A DNA stretch of 64,000 nt from Paraburkholderia mimosarum LMG 23256 = NBRC 106338 (lineage in GTDB: Bacteria > Pseudomonadota > Gammaproteobacteria > Burkholderiales > Burkholderiaceae), in NCBI RefSeq assembly GCF_000739815.1, contig NZ_BBJJ01000023.1, positions 52,860-116,859 of the forward strand. The letters run 5' to 3'. A program made the position numbers and the translations under genes. Each line of letters starts with the position of its first letter. The first letter of the stretch is position 1. Shown piece after piece: positions 1 through 7,775 of this stretch. The notes under the pieces were generated by a model. That model did not search any database. It was not told where the DNA came from and saw only the letters and a program-made list of their open reading frames with translations.

Positions 1-236
1 ACCGAACCGTCCGGCGCCACGATCAGATCACGCACCGTGCCGATCTTCACGTTCTCGTCGTTATAGACGGGCTTGCCGAGCACGCTCTTCTTCACGCTCC
101 AGCCTTCGAGCAGCGCCTGCGACTGCTCGACGGTAACGCTCAGGGGCTGCGAGCCTGCAATCTGCGCATTCGCGCTGGCACTAGCCGCCACGGCGCCAAA
201 CGCGGCCACGGTCAATATTGTCTTGCGGAAAAGCAT
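1..236 (-). CDS. PRC-barrel-like secreted protein (N-terminal part, cut by the window edge)
   Basis: Reading leftward from the ATG at 236, 78 codons are visible before the window ends. The first 25 or so residues form a signal peptide (MLFRKTILTVAAFGAVAAS, then ANA before QIAGSQ), so the product should be periplasmic. The mature part has a GWSVKKSVLGKPVYN stretch followed by NVKIGTVRDLIVAPDGS, the pattern of a PRC-barrel beta domain. A good Shine-Dalgarno (AGGAG) lies about 10 bases upstream. The family is usually structural or ligand-binding rather than enzymatic. The C-terminus and downstream partners are outside the window, so function is open. Confidence 0.75.
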   Translation of the reverse strand, partial: MLFRKTILTVAAFGAVAASASANAQIAGSQPLSVTVEQSQALLEGWSVKKSVLGKPVYNDENVKIGTVRDLIVAPDGS

Positions 237-430
237 CGTGTTTCGCTCCTCTATTCGGGTTGGTTCGGCCTGCGGTTCACTGCGGCGCGAGTGCGAAACC
301 GCAGGCGGAACGCCATGTTAGCCGGTATGGCGCCGCTATGCGCTCAAGGTGGTTGGCGAGTGCGGAATCGCGAATTAGAACGAAGCGCACCTTGGAGTGC
401 GCCTGCGCCGTCCGCAAAATGCTCAAGGTG

Positions 431-696
431 CTACGGGGAGGGCGTTGGCTTAAGCGTCAGCGCGACACACTGCGCCACGTCCTTCGTGACTCGCGTCGCC
501 GTTGCCTCGTTGTATGCCAGGGTCGTGCCGCGTTGAATGCTGGGGTTGCTGTACGAAGGGCGCCGGGTTGAAGATCGAGTACGTCAAGCAATTGATCAAT
601 CGACTGATTCGTCAAGGCTGCGTAATACGAGTGATGCCCCTGGGCAAGCTTTTCTCTGCCTTGTCTTTCGAAAGCGCCAAATGCATCCTCTTCCAT
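431..696 (-). pseudogene. SAM-methyltransferase-like N-terminal remnant plus an unassigned coding tail
   Basis: From 696 leftward a frame reads MEEDAFGAFERQG, then YYAALTNQSIDQLLDVLDLQPGA. This resembles the helix-rich start of class I SAM methyltransferases just before their LDxGCG motif. The similarity ends at about 559, and no GxGxG loop or methyltransferase core follows. In another frame 541 to 431 reads as a plausible C-terminal peptide (TTLAYNEATATRVTKDVA, then QCVALTLKPTPSP and a stop) that I cannot assign. The simplest reading is a decayed locus in which most of one or two genes was deleted. The rest of 250-743 holds nothing else I can support. Confidence 0.35.
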
Positions 697-743
697 ATTG
701 ATGGCCATTCGCGAAGCCGAGCCACGAGAACAGCCCCTATGGC

Positions 744-974
744 TTACTGACCGCTGCCGGTGTCGGTCGTGTCGTTACTTTCTTTTGACTTTGGGAGTCC
801 CGACTCGACATTTGCCTTTCCAACATCACCATAGCCCGAATTTGCCAATGGTGGTGCCGTTTGCGCATCGCGCGTCATCTGTGCAGTGAGCGCTCTGTCT
901 TCCGCGTCACCCTGCTCTGCATTGGCTAACGGCGCCACAACGGCGAGGACCAACAACAATGCAAGCACTTTCAT
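744..974 (-). CDS. Small secreted hypothetical protein
   Basis: A 76-residue ORF beginning MKVLALLLVLAVVAPLANA, a textbook signal peptide with an Ala-x-Ala cleavage site. The mature part is only about 57 residues, polar, and rich in Asp, Ser, Thr and Gly, with no cysteines. The ATG at 974 is preferred over one four codons upstream because GGAGG sits six bases before it. No family is recognised. It stands alone between the remnant on its left and a noncoding stretch on its right. Exported small periplasmic protein is inferred from the signal peptide only. Confidence 0.55.
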   Translation of the reverse strand: MKVLALLLVLAVVAPLANAEQGDAEDRALTAQMTRDAQTAPPLANSGYGDVGKANVESGLPKSKESNDTTDTGSGQ

Positions 975-1357
975 AATGGCCTCCAATGCGATGTTTGGTC
1001 ATACTTATTTTTATGATCTCGGTTTTAACTGCAACCCGGCACGTTAAGGCTAGCCGCCTCCGAAAGACACTGCCTCCATCGTTCGATGGAGATAACGAAT
1101 CCGCTGAATATCATACGACACGAACACTGAGCGGCCAAATGCCGCCTTGCGACACATGGCGGCGACGACTCAACGCGATCGTTGAATTTGCGAGGGTCTG
1201 CCCTATCATGGTTTGAGCGTCGCATGTCATTCGGTGAGAAGTCATGGCACTCACACGGCGGCCCGGATGACTGATGACGATGCGTCGGCGGGGCCGCATT
1301 CACAGCGCCGACATTCCGTGAATAAACTGCTCCGCACATCGAGAACGGAGGTTCTTC

Positions 1358-1642
1358 ATGAAATTCATCGTTCAGTGGCAAGGGCAACCAGCAGCGCAAC
1401 AGGCCGCAATTGAGCGCTTCATGCAATCCGGCGGCAGGCCGCCGGAAAACGTCACGTTACTCGGTCGCTGGCATGCGGTCGGTGAATTGAAGGGCGTTGC
1501 GATCGTCGAAGTGAACGACACGACCGCGCTCGGAGAATTGATGCTCGAGTGGGGCGATTTATTCACGATGTCCGCAACACCCGCTGCTACCGATGAGGAA
1601 CTGGGCGCCATCCTCGCCGCCCGGCAATCGCAATCGAAGTAA
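1358..1642 (+). CDS. DUF3303 family protein
   Basis: A 94-residue cytosolic protein starting MKFIVQWQG, followed by an alpha-beta ferredoxin-like pattern: a helix (QQAAIERFMQSG), a strand with LLGRWHAVGELKGVAIVEV, and a helix before W-G-D-L-F. These features match DUF3303, small proteins thought to adopt a dimeric alpha/beta-barrel fold. A strong Shine-Dalgarno (GGAGG) lies at suitable spacing. No catalytic role is established for the family. It is monocistronic by position. Confidence 0.75.
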   Translation: MKFIVQWQGQPAAQQAAIERFMQSGGRPPENVTLLGRWHAVGELKGVAIVEVNDTTALGELMLEWGDLFTMSATPAATDEELGAILAARQSQSK

Positions 1643-1965
1643 CAATTCCCGCAAATGGTCCCTGCTAGTCAATGGAGCGCGGGGACTATTTCCCCTGAGT
1701 GCTTCTGCCGACGCAGGCGCCGGATCGTGCGGGCTACGGTGAGTGCGCGAGACAAGGCTGGAATTGCGCTCACACGTGCTGCAGGATTTTGCTTTTGATT
1801 CCGTCAGTAATCCGGAACTCCTTGAGCCGAATGATTCATTCGGTAAGGCCATCAAGGCGCAAGGCCTCGCTGCAAGGCGGCAATAGACGGAGAGGGGTGA
1901 AGCTGTCCCCCGCCGCTCAGGGGTGCATTCAGCGCGCTGGGCACGCGCAGGCCCGCCGCGTCAGT
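1643..1965. other. Noncoding stretch, no supported gene
   Basis: These 323 bases separate DUF3303 from the convergent Fur-family gene. The only ORF of note is a 47-codon frame starting with GTG at 1743 and ending at 1886, with no clear ribosome site and no recognisable similarity. No terminator hairpin with a T-run was seen. Confidence 0.4.
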
Positions 1966-2391
1966 TTACGAGGCGGCCGGTGCGCACTGCTCGCAAAGCC
2001 CGAAAACGACAAGACTCGAATGCGTATAACGAAAGCGCTTGCTCGCTGCGATGGCGGCGTGCTGTTCCTCGAGCGCGGGCTCGTCGATATCGACGACGGT
2101 CTTGCAACTCTCGCACACGAGGTGCGCGTGTGGAACGCCGCGGCCAAGCTCGTACACCACACGCGTTTCGCCCACCCAGGTGCTGGCCAGCAGCGATGAT
2201 TCCATGAGCTGTGCAAGCGCGCGATACACGCTCGCCAGGCTGCATTGCTCCACGTCCTTCGCGATCCTGCGAAAAACCTGATCGGCGGTCAGGTGTTCGT
2301 GCGGAGCATCATGGAATACTTTCAGCACGGCCACGCGGCTTGACGTTGGGCGCAGGCGCGCGCTCTTCAGTTCAGAATAGACCGTTCTCAT
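1966..2391 (-). CDS. Fur-family transcriptional regulator
   Basis: A 141-residue protein with the Fur layout. An N-terminal winged helix spans about residues 10-85, with RLRPTSSRVAVLKVF and SLASVYRALAQL as the recognition region. A metal-binding dimerisation domain follows, with HAHLVCESCKTVVDID and a C-terminal CEQC pair. The two Cys pairs indicate a structural zinc site, and the His/Glu residues suggest a second regulatory metal site. Target metal or peroxide sensing (Fur, PerR or Zur) cannot be decided from sequence. It is transcribed leftward; a perfect 6-bp inverted repeat lies 12 bases before its ATG and could be an operator. The ribosome site is weak. Confidence 0.88.
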   Translation of the reverse strand: MRTVYSELKSARLRPTSSRVAVLKVFHDAPHEHLTADQVFRRIAKDVEQCSLASVYRALAQLMESSLLASTWVGETRVVYELGRGVPHAHLVCESCKTVVDIDEPALEEQHAAIAASKRFRYTHSSLVVFGLCEQCAPAAS

Positions 2392-2402
2392 AGGAAAAAC
2401 GC

Positions 2403-2417
2403 GTCGGCAAAGCCGAC
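2403..2417. promoter_or_regulatory. Inverted repeat upstream of the Fur-family gene
   Basis: GTCGGC-AAA-GCCGAC, a perfect 6-bp inverted repeat with a 3-base spacer, lies in the leader of the leftward regulator gene and between it and the rightward pyruvyl transferase gene. It may be an operator or a leader hairpin. It is not AT-rich like a classic Fur box. Confidence 0.25.
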
Positions 2418-2575
2418 AGTTTCCGCGTCGGATGCTTAAGGTTTCCTTATGTCGAGGACGACAGGCGCCCCGGCGGCGGATCGGCGTCTGATTGCTGCAT
2501 TGCCATATAGACCGGGAGACGTCCGGGACCGGCTCTGGATCCGGACTTTATTTCAATCCGCAGACAGGAAAGCCG

Positions 2576-3796
2576 ATGGAGCGGGAATCGCTTGCGGACC
2601 CCACGCCCACTGTTCTGTTCGGCGCGTTCGACCGGCACAACTTCGGCGACCTGCTGATCGCGCAGGTAGTCGCACGCATGCTGCCGCGCCGAGAGCTGCT
2701 CTTCGCCGGCCTCGCCACGCGCGATCCGCACGGCGACGGCGGACCGGCCACCGTCGCGCTCGCGCGTATCGCGACATTTGCACGCGGCCGCGCCGTCAAC
2801 GTGATTCACGTCGGCGGGGAGCTATTGACCTGTAACGCGTGGGAAGCCGCCGTCATGCTCGCTCCAGCGCAGCGCGTGCAGGCGCTCATCGAAGAGGAAG
2901 GCAAATGGTTGCACGACACGCGTACATGGGCACGAAGGCATGTCGGCGTGGCCTCGCTCGCGCCTTATGCGCTCTCGAAGTCCGCGTTGGCGGGTGTGCG
3001 TGTGCAGCATCTCTCGTTCAATGCGGTGGGCGGCGTCGATCTCGATGTACGCGACACGGCGTTGCGTGCGGATGTGCTGGCCGCGCTGCAAACTGCCGAC
3101 ACCATCACCGTACGCGAGCGGCTAACCCTGGCGCGGCTCGCTGAAATGGGCGTCAACGCCCGCCTCATCCCCGACCCCGCCGTGATGACCGCCGCCTTGT
3201 TCGGCGCGACCATACGCCGTCACGCCGCAAACGAGGCGATGCGTAAAGTGCGGGAAGCGTTCCCGCACGGTTACGCGGCGGTGCAATTCAGCGCCGACTT
3301 CGGCGACGACGCGACGCTCGACACGTTGGCCGTCCAGCTCGAGCGTGTCGCGCAGGCGCTCGGCATGGGCATTGTGCTGTTTCGCGCAGGCGCCGCGCCG
3401 TGGCACGATGACGTCGAGGTGTACGAGCGCCTGGCGGGACGCTTGCGTGTGGCGACGGCCCGCGTGTTCGCTTCGCTGAACCTCTGGGACATTTGCGCGC
3501 TGATCGCGGGGAGCCGGGCTTACTGCGGCAGCAGTCTGCATGGACGCATTGTGGCGATGGCCTATGCGTTACCACGCGTCAACATCAGCCATCCTGATCA
3601 TTTCGGATCGTCACGCAAGCTCGCGGCGTACGCGGCGACCTGGGAGGCAGCGGGGCTCGCCGGGACGGTGCCTCTCGATGGGCTTGCCCATGCGGTTGAT
3701 CGTGCGATGGCCGCCGATTTCGAGACGCTGCGGAACACGGCGCTCGAACTCGCGCGGCGGTATCGGGCCGGTTTCCTGCTTCACTCCTCAGTTTGA
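2576..3796 (+). CDS. Polysaccharide pyruvyl transferase family protein
   Basis: About 406 residues if started at the ATG at 2576, which has AGGAAA eight bases upstream; an in-frame upstream ATG at 2492 would add 28 unconserved residues. The N-terminus (TVLFGAFDRHNFGD) carries the G-x-N-x-G-D-type motif of the family. The C-terminal third has AGSRAYCGSSLHGRI, matching its conserved S-x-H-G-x-I motif in the nucleotide-binding half. Members transfer pyruvate ketals from phosphoenolpyruvate to exopolysaccharide sugars or act in related capsule steps. There is no other polysaccharide gene beside it, so the acceptor is unknown. It is divergent from the Fur-family gene. Confidence 0.8.
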   Translation: MERESLADPTPTVLFGAFDRHNFGDLLIAQVVARMLPRRELLFAGLATRDPHGDGGPATVALARIATFARGRAVNVIHVGGELLTCNAWEAAVMLAPAQRVQALIEEEGKWLHDTRTWARRHVGVASLAPYALSKSALAGVRVQHLSFNAVGGVDLDVRDTALRADVLAALQTADTITVRERLTLARLAEMGVNARLIPDPAVMTAALFGATIRRHAANEAMRKVREAFPHGYAAVQFSADFGDDATLDTLAVQLERVAQALGMGIVLFRAGAAPWHDDVEVYERLAGRLRVATARVFASLNLWDICALIAGSRAYCGSSLHGRIVAMAYALPRVNISHPDHFGSSRKLAAYAATWEAAGLAGTVPLDGLAHAVDRAMAADFETLRNTALELARRYRAGFLLHSSV

Positions 3797-3922
3797 ATTC
3801 ACTGGCCCCGGCACTGAAAGCAGCGCCGCATTGCCAGGGTTAGTGATAAATCGCAGTCGATTCAAGAGGCCTCGTTTCACGCCTGGCCGCCTCCCTCGGG
3901 ACGCACCGCCCGGGACGCCGCG

Positions 3923-5059
3923 TCAGAAGCTATGCCGGATGCCCGCCATGATCCCCAGTTGCCCCGCCCCCGGCGCGGGCGTTGTACCGCCGCCGCCCTG
4001 GCTTACCGTGTAGGCCGCCTTCGCGCTGTTCCACAAATACGCGCCCTGCAGATAAACGGCTGAGCGCTTCGAGAGCTGATACGTGCTGCGCAGCGCCGCA
4101 ATCGTGCCGCGCGTATCGTGGTCGCTGTTAACGATGCGGTACACGCCGCCATCGACGATAAAGGCAGCCGTCACCGGATATTGCGCCGTGAGGTAGAACT
4201 GATCCGAATGCACATTGGGCGTTTCGGCCAAAACCGTATCGACACGCCTTCCCAGCCAGCCTCCGCCAATGCGCAGCGCCCCGATATGGCCATAGCCGTT
4301 GAGCTGGATGCGCACATCGGTATCACCCGGGTTGGTAAACGCGAAGGTCGGCGTGCCGTCGTACAGGTTCGCCGCCGCCCCGGGGCCGCCGCGCTGCTCA
4401 TCATAGGCAGCCGCCACGCCATAGCCGTTGCGGTCATATTTCAGCATCGCCGACCATTCGCGGCACGACTGCGAACTGCCCGGCACCGGCCCGGCGCAGG
4501 TGCCCTGGCCCGGTGAATTGCCGGTTCCGGCCGAATCGCGCCCGAACGACCACGTTGCGCCGAGCGTGAAGCCGGCGTAGCTGCCCTTGTAAACGATGGT
4601 GTTGTCACTACGCGAACTCGGCAGGTACTGGTCGAACGAAGCGGTGCCGCCGTAGATGTCGGGGCCGAGCAGGTCGGCGTCGGCGATCGCCCAGAACGTC
4701 ATCGTGTACTGGCGCCCGAACGTCAGGTTGCCATAGGGGCTGCTCAGGCCCACCCACGCCTGGCGCCCGAACAGGCGACCGCCCTGGTTCAAGGTTCCGC
4801 CGCGCATATTGAAACCGCTCTCCAGCGCGAAGATGGTCGACAAGCCGCCGCCCAGGTCCTCACTGCCACGCACGCCCCAGCGCGAAGGCATTTCGCCGGT
4901 GATGCCGGGCATGCGGACCACACTGTCGCCCGCTGCGTTCGCGTGCGAGACATATTCGATGCCGGTGTCCACGATGCCGTACAGCGTCACGCTGCTCTGC
5001 GCGAACGCCGATGCGCTCAGGCCGGCGAACGCCAGCCCTGCTGCGATCCGAAGTTTCAT
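3923..5059 (-). CDS. Gram-negative trimeric porin (OmpC/OmpF-like, betaproteobacterial)
   Basis: A 378-residue outer-membrane porin. The signal peptide MKLRIAAGLAFAGLSASAFA precedes QSSVTLYGIVDTGIEY, the classic first strand of Burkholderia porins. Typical blocks follow (SRWGVRGSEDLGGGL, FGRQAWVGLSS, LTFGRQYT). The protein ends with GIRHSF, whose terminal Phe is the BAM recognition residue. GGAG precedes the ATG at 5059; a longer in-frame extension upstream is not porin-like. It lies downstream of the AAHS transporter in the mdlC gene set, separated by 250 bases containing a strong hairpin. It may be the outer-membrane entry route for the aromatic substrate, which is inference from position. 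Confidence 0.9.
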   Translation of the reverse strand: MKLRIAAGLAFAGLSASAFAQSSVTLYGIVDTGIEYVSHANAAGDSVVRMPGITGEMPSRWGVRGSEDLGGGLSTIFALESGFNMRGGTLNQGGRLFGRQAWVGLSSPYGNLTFGRQYTMTFWAIADADLLGPDIYGGTASFDQYLPSSRSDNTIVYKGSYAGFTLGATWSFGRDSAGTGNSPGQGTCAGPVPGSSQSCREWSAMLKYDRNGYGVAAAYDEQRGGPGAAANLYDGTPTFAFTNPGDTDVRIQLNGYGHIGALRIGGGWLGRRVDTVLAETPNVHSDQFYLTAQYPVTAAFIVDGGVYRIVNSDHDTRGTIAALRSTYQLSKRSAVYLQGAYLWNSAKAAYTVSQGGGGTTPAPGAGQLGIMAGIRHSF

Positions 5060-5243
5060 GATCTCCAGGGTCTCCTGATATGCCGGTCTTGCGGGTTCGC
5101 CGCCAGCCGGACGTTGTTGTCGATTGGGCGCGTTTCGGCCGACGTGGGGCCACGCCGCCGCTAGCGCGTCATTCTTTAGGACTCTTGATTGAATGGATCC
5201 GGCAGCCGGAGGAATCGATGCGGCCGCTTGCCTGTCAGGAGCT

Positions 5244-5271
5244 GGCCGCCCGGGAAGGGCCGCCCGGGAAG
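5244..5271. repeat. Perfect tandem 14-bp duplication
   Basis: GGCCGCCCGGGAAG occurs twice back to back (5244-5257 and 5258-5271). The second copy forms part of the left arm of the hairpin at 5261-5300, so the duplication offers two alternative left arms. Confidence 0.8.
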
Positions 5272-5300
5272 CCGCACGTGCCGCGGCGGCCTCCCGGGCG
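5261..5300 (-). terminator. Strong GC hairpin after the AAHS transporter
   Basis: Arms at 5261-5275 and 5286-5300 pair over 15 bases with one G-T wobble and a 10-base loop. The hairpin starts nine bases past the transporter stop codon on the minus strand. There is no clear T-run, so it may be a partial terminator or an mRNA-stabilising structure rather than a full intrinsic terminator. Confidence 0.5.
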
Positions 5301-5309
5301 CTCAGCCAC

Positions 5310-6707
5310 TCAACCCCGTCGCTGCGCCACGCCCTTCGGGATATGGCGGCCGACCACGGCAAGCGCAACCAGCACCACCACCATCGCAGCGCCGAGCATG
5401 GCGAGATAGCCCGCCGCACCGCCCGCGGTGATGACCGCGGCACCCGCAAAGGCGCTCAGGATCGCGCCCACGCGGCCGAAGGCCAGCGCGGAGGCCGTGC
5501 CGGTGGCGCGGACGCTGGTCGGGTAGACGTAGGCGCAGAGCGCGTACATGGTGGACTGCACTGCGTTGACGAACAGTCCGTGCAGGCCGAGCCCGGTAAT
5601 CAGCCAGCCGGTGTGCTGGGTCGCCCCCACGCCGAGCATCATCCAGGCGCTCGCCGCGCCGCCGGCGCAGCACAGCAGCAGCGGCCCGCGCGAGCCGAAG
5701 CGCGTAATGGCTAGCGCGCATAGCAGCGCGCCGATCACGCCGCCCAGGTTGTACGCGCTCAGTCCATAGCCGGCCAGCGAAACGCTCAGCCCTTCGCTCG
5801 TCAGCATGGTGGGCAGCCAGCTAAACGCGCTGTACACGGCGAGCAGGCACATGAAGAACGCCCACCAGATCGCCACGGTGTCGCGCGCGCGACCGTCGCG
5901 AAAGAGCGCGCTAAAGCCCACGTGCTTTTCGGCGCTTTGCTCGCGCGCGTCCGTGAAATTCGCATGGGAGGCGACCTCGCGCCCCATGCGGCCGAGCAGC
6001 CGCACGAGTTCCGGCCACCGCTGCGGGCGACGCGCGAGAAAGCGCGGCGATTCGGGCAGCGCCACGAGCAGCAGGAGCGCCAGCACGAGCGGCAGCACAC
6101 CGCCCACGACGAACAGCCCGCGCCAGCCATAGGCCGGCAGCACTTGCGCCGCGAAGAGGCCGGCCAGCATGCCGCCGAGCGGCACGCACACGATCGTCGC
6201 CGTCACCGCAAAGGTGCGCAGGCGCGCGGGCGTGAATTCGGCCGTCAGCGTGGTCGAACTGGGCAACGCGCCGCCAATGCCAAGACCGGCGATGAAACGC
6301 AGCGCGGCAATGGCCGCGACGTTGGGCGCAAGTCCGATTGCGCAGGTTGCCGTGCCGAACACGAGCACGCTGCCCACCACGGCCCAGCGGCGCCCGAAAC
6401 GGTCCGCAAACAAGCCCGCGAACGCGCTGCCGATGCCCATGCCGATCAGCCCCGCTGCCACCACAGGCGCAAACGCATTGCGCGTAATGCCCCACTCCTT
6501 GATGAGCACCGGGATCGCAAAGCCGATCAACTGGCTGTCGAAGCCGTCGACGACGATCGACAAGGCCGCCAGCACCACGGCGATTTTCTGCAACGTGGCG
6601 TAAGGGCCTTCGTCGAGCGTGCGGCCGATATCGACAGTGCTGCCGGTGACGGCGGCCGGTTCGAGCGGCGTCGCCCCCGAAGCGGGGGCGGGCGTGGCGT
6701 AATTCAT
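5310..6707 (-). CDS. MFS transporter, aromatic acid:H+ symporter (AAHS) type
   Basis: A 465-residue 12-helix permease. After a 35-residue cytosolic N-terminus comes TM1 with the VVDGFDSQLIGFAIP pattern, whose D-G-x-D is diagnostic of AAHS carriers. The loop 2-3 motif is GLFADRFGRRW, and the mid-protein loop has PESPRFLARR. AAHS members such as PcaK and BenK import aromatic carboxylates with protons. GGAGA lies before the ATG. The gene follows the ketopantoate-reductase-like gene by 135 bases on the same strand as mdlC and the aldehyde dehydrogenase. It probably supplies their substrate (benzoylformate, mandelate or a ring-substituted analogue). Confidence 0.88.
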   Translation of the reverse strand: MNYATPAPASGATPLEPAAVTGSTVDIGRTLDEGPYATLQKIAVVLAALSIVVDGFDSQLIGFAIPVLIKEWGITRNAFAPVVAAGLIGMGIGSAFAGLFADRFGRRWAVVGSVLVFGTATCAIGLAPNVAAIAALRFIAGLGIGGALPSSTTLTAEFTPARLRTFAVTATIVCVPLGGMLAGLFAAQVLPAYGWRGLFVVGGVLPLVLALLLLVALPESPRFLARRPQRWPELVRLLGRMGREVASHANFTDAREQSAEKHVGFSALFRDGRARDTVAIWWAFFMCLLAVYSAFSWLPTMLTSEGLSVSLAGYGLSAYNLGGVIGALLCALAITRFGSRGPLLLCCAGGAASAWMMLGVGATQHTGWLITGLGLHGLFVNAVQSTMYALCAYVYPTSVRATGTASALAFGRVGAILSAFAGAAVITAGGAAGYLAMLGAAMVVVLVALAVVGRHIPKGVAQRRG

Positions 6708-6842
6708 GAAGCGTCTCCTTTGCTGCGTTGTCAGTGTGCAGTCATTTGTTTGTAGTCATGTCGCAAAGTATGCGCGGCGCGTACGTCTACGGGCATTTCC
6801 GTTTCGCGCAAAAGTCAGGATGTATCGGCATGACTTCGTGAT

Positions 6843-7766
6843 TCATCTGGAGTCCTTTGCATCGATGAGGCGCACGAGGTGCAACAGCGTTTCAGTGTGC
6901 GGCACCGCAATGGCCCGCAGGCGAGCAGCCTCCACCACCGCGCCGTTGATGGCCTCAATTTCGGTCTTGCGCCCCGCCAGCACGTCCTGGAGCATCGAAG
7001 GACGATGTACGCGGTGATGCGCGAGCGCATGCCGCACGTTGTCGGCTATGTGCGACTCGTTTACGGCCACGCCATGCGCATGCGCCACCGCTGCGACCTC
7101 CACGACAATCTTGAGCGCGAGCGCCTCGCCGTCCGCCACGTTCGTGAGTTCGCCAACCGTGCAGCCCGCCACCGCGCACAGGCTGTTGAGCGCCGCGTTG
7201 AACGCAACCTTCTCCCAGATCGCGGCCCACACGTCAGCGTCGGCCGTGCAGGCGAGGCCCGCCTCGTTGAGCGCCTCGACCGTGCGCGAAAGCATCGGCG
7301 AGCCCGCACCGTCCGCGCTCATCAAGCGGATCACGCCCGTGCCGTGCGAACTCACGCGACCAGGACCGTTCTTGTCGGCGGGCCACGTCGTCACACCGAT
7401 CATCACGCGCGCGGGGTCCGCAAACTGCGCGAGACGCTCCGCGTTGCCCAGCCCGTTCTGCAGCGAAAGCAGCGCGGTTTGCGGCGCGAGCACCGTGCGC
7501 GCCGCTCCGAGCGCTGCCTGCGTGTGCAGCGTCTTGGTGAAGACGATCAGGAGGTCCGCTGGCTGCGTCGCCGCCTCGGGCCGCATCGCCGCGAGATTCG
7601 TGACGATGCGCTCGCCCGCGTCGGTCGCGAGCTGCAGGCCGTTCTCGTTGATCGCACGCAGATGGGCTTCGTCGACGTCGAGCAGTGTGACGCGATGACC
7701 CGCTTCGGCCAGCAACCCGCCGAAGAGCGAGCCCATCGCGCCCGCGCCGAGGATGGCGATATGCAT
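6843..7766 (-). CDS. Ketopantoate reductase (PanE/ApbA) family protein
   Basis: A 307-residue NADPH-dependent 2-oxo acid reductase. The Rossmann motif GAGAMGSLFG spans residues 7-16. The catalytic lysine region reads WEKVAFNAALNSLCA, and the C-terminal domain has KTEIEAINGAVV, which carries the Glu of the PanE active site. All signature residues look intact, so it should be an active reductase. It starts nine bases after the aldehyde dehydrogenase stop, implying one transcript with aromatic catabolic genes. The true substrate may therefore be another branched or aryl 2-oxo acid rather than ketopantoate. A second biosynthetic panE elsewhere in the genome would support that. Confidence 0.85.
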   Translation of the reverse strand: MHIAILGAGAMGSLFGGLLAEAGHRVTLLDVDEAHLRAINENGLQLATDAGERIVTNLAAMRPEAATQPADLLIVFTKTLHTQAALGAARTVLAPQTALLSLQNGLGNAERLAQFADPARVMIGVTTWPADKNGPGRVSSHGTGVIRLMSADGAGSPMLSRTVEALNEAGLACTADADVWAAIWEKVAFNAALNSLCAVAGCTVGELTNVADGEALALKIVVEVAAVAHAHGVAVNESHIADNVRHALAHHRVHRPSMLQDVLAGRKTEIEAINGAVVEAARLRAIAVPHTETLLHLVRLIDAKDSR

Positions 7767-7775
7767 GGCGCGACC

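Noticed and set aside
1743..1886. A 47-codon frame starting with GTG
   Set aside because: No ribosome site and no recognisable sequence.
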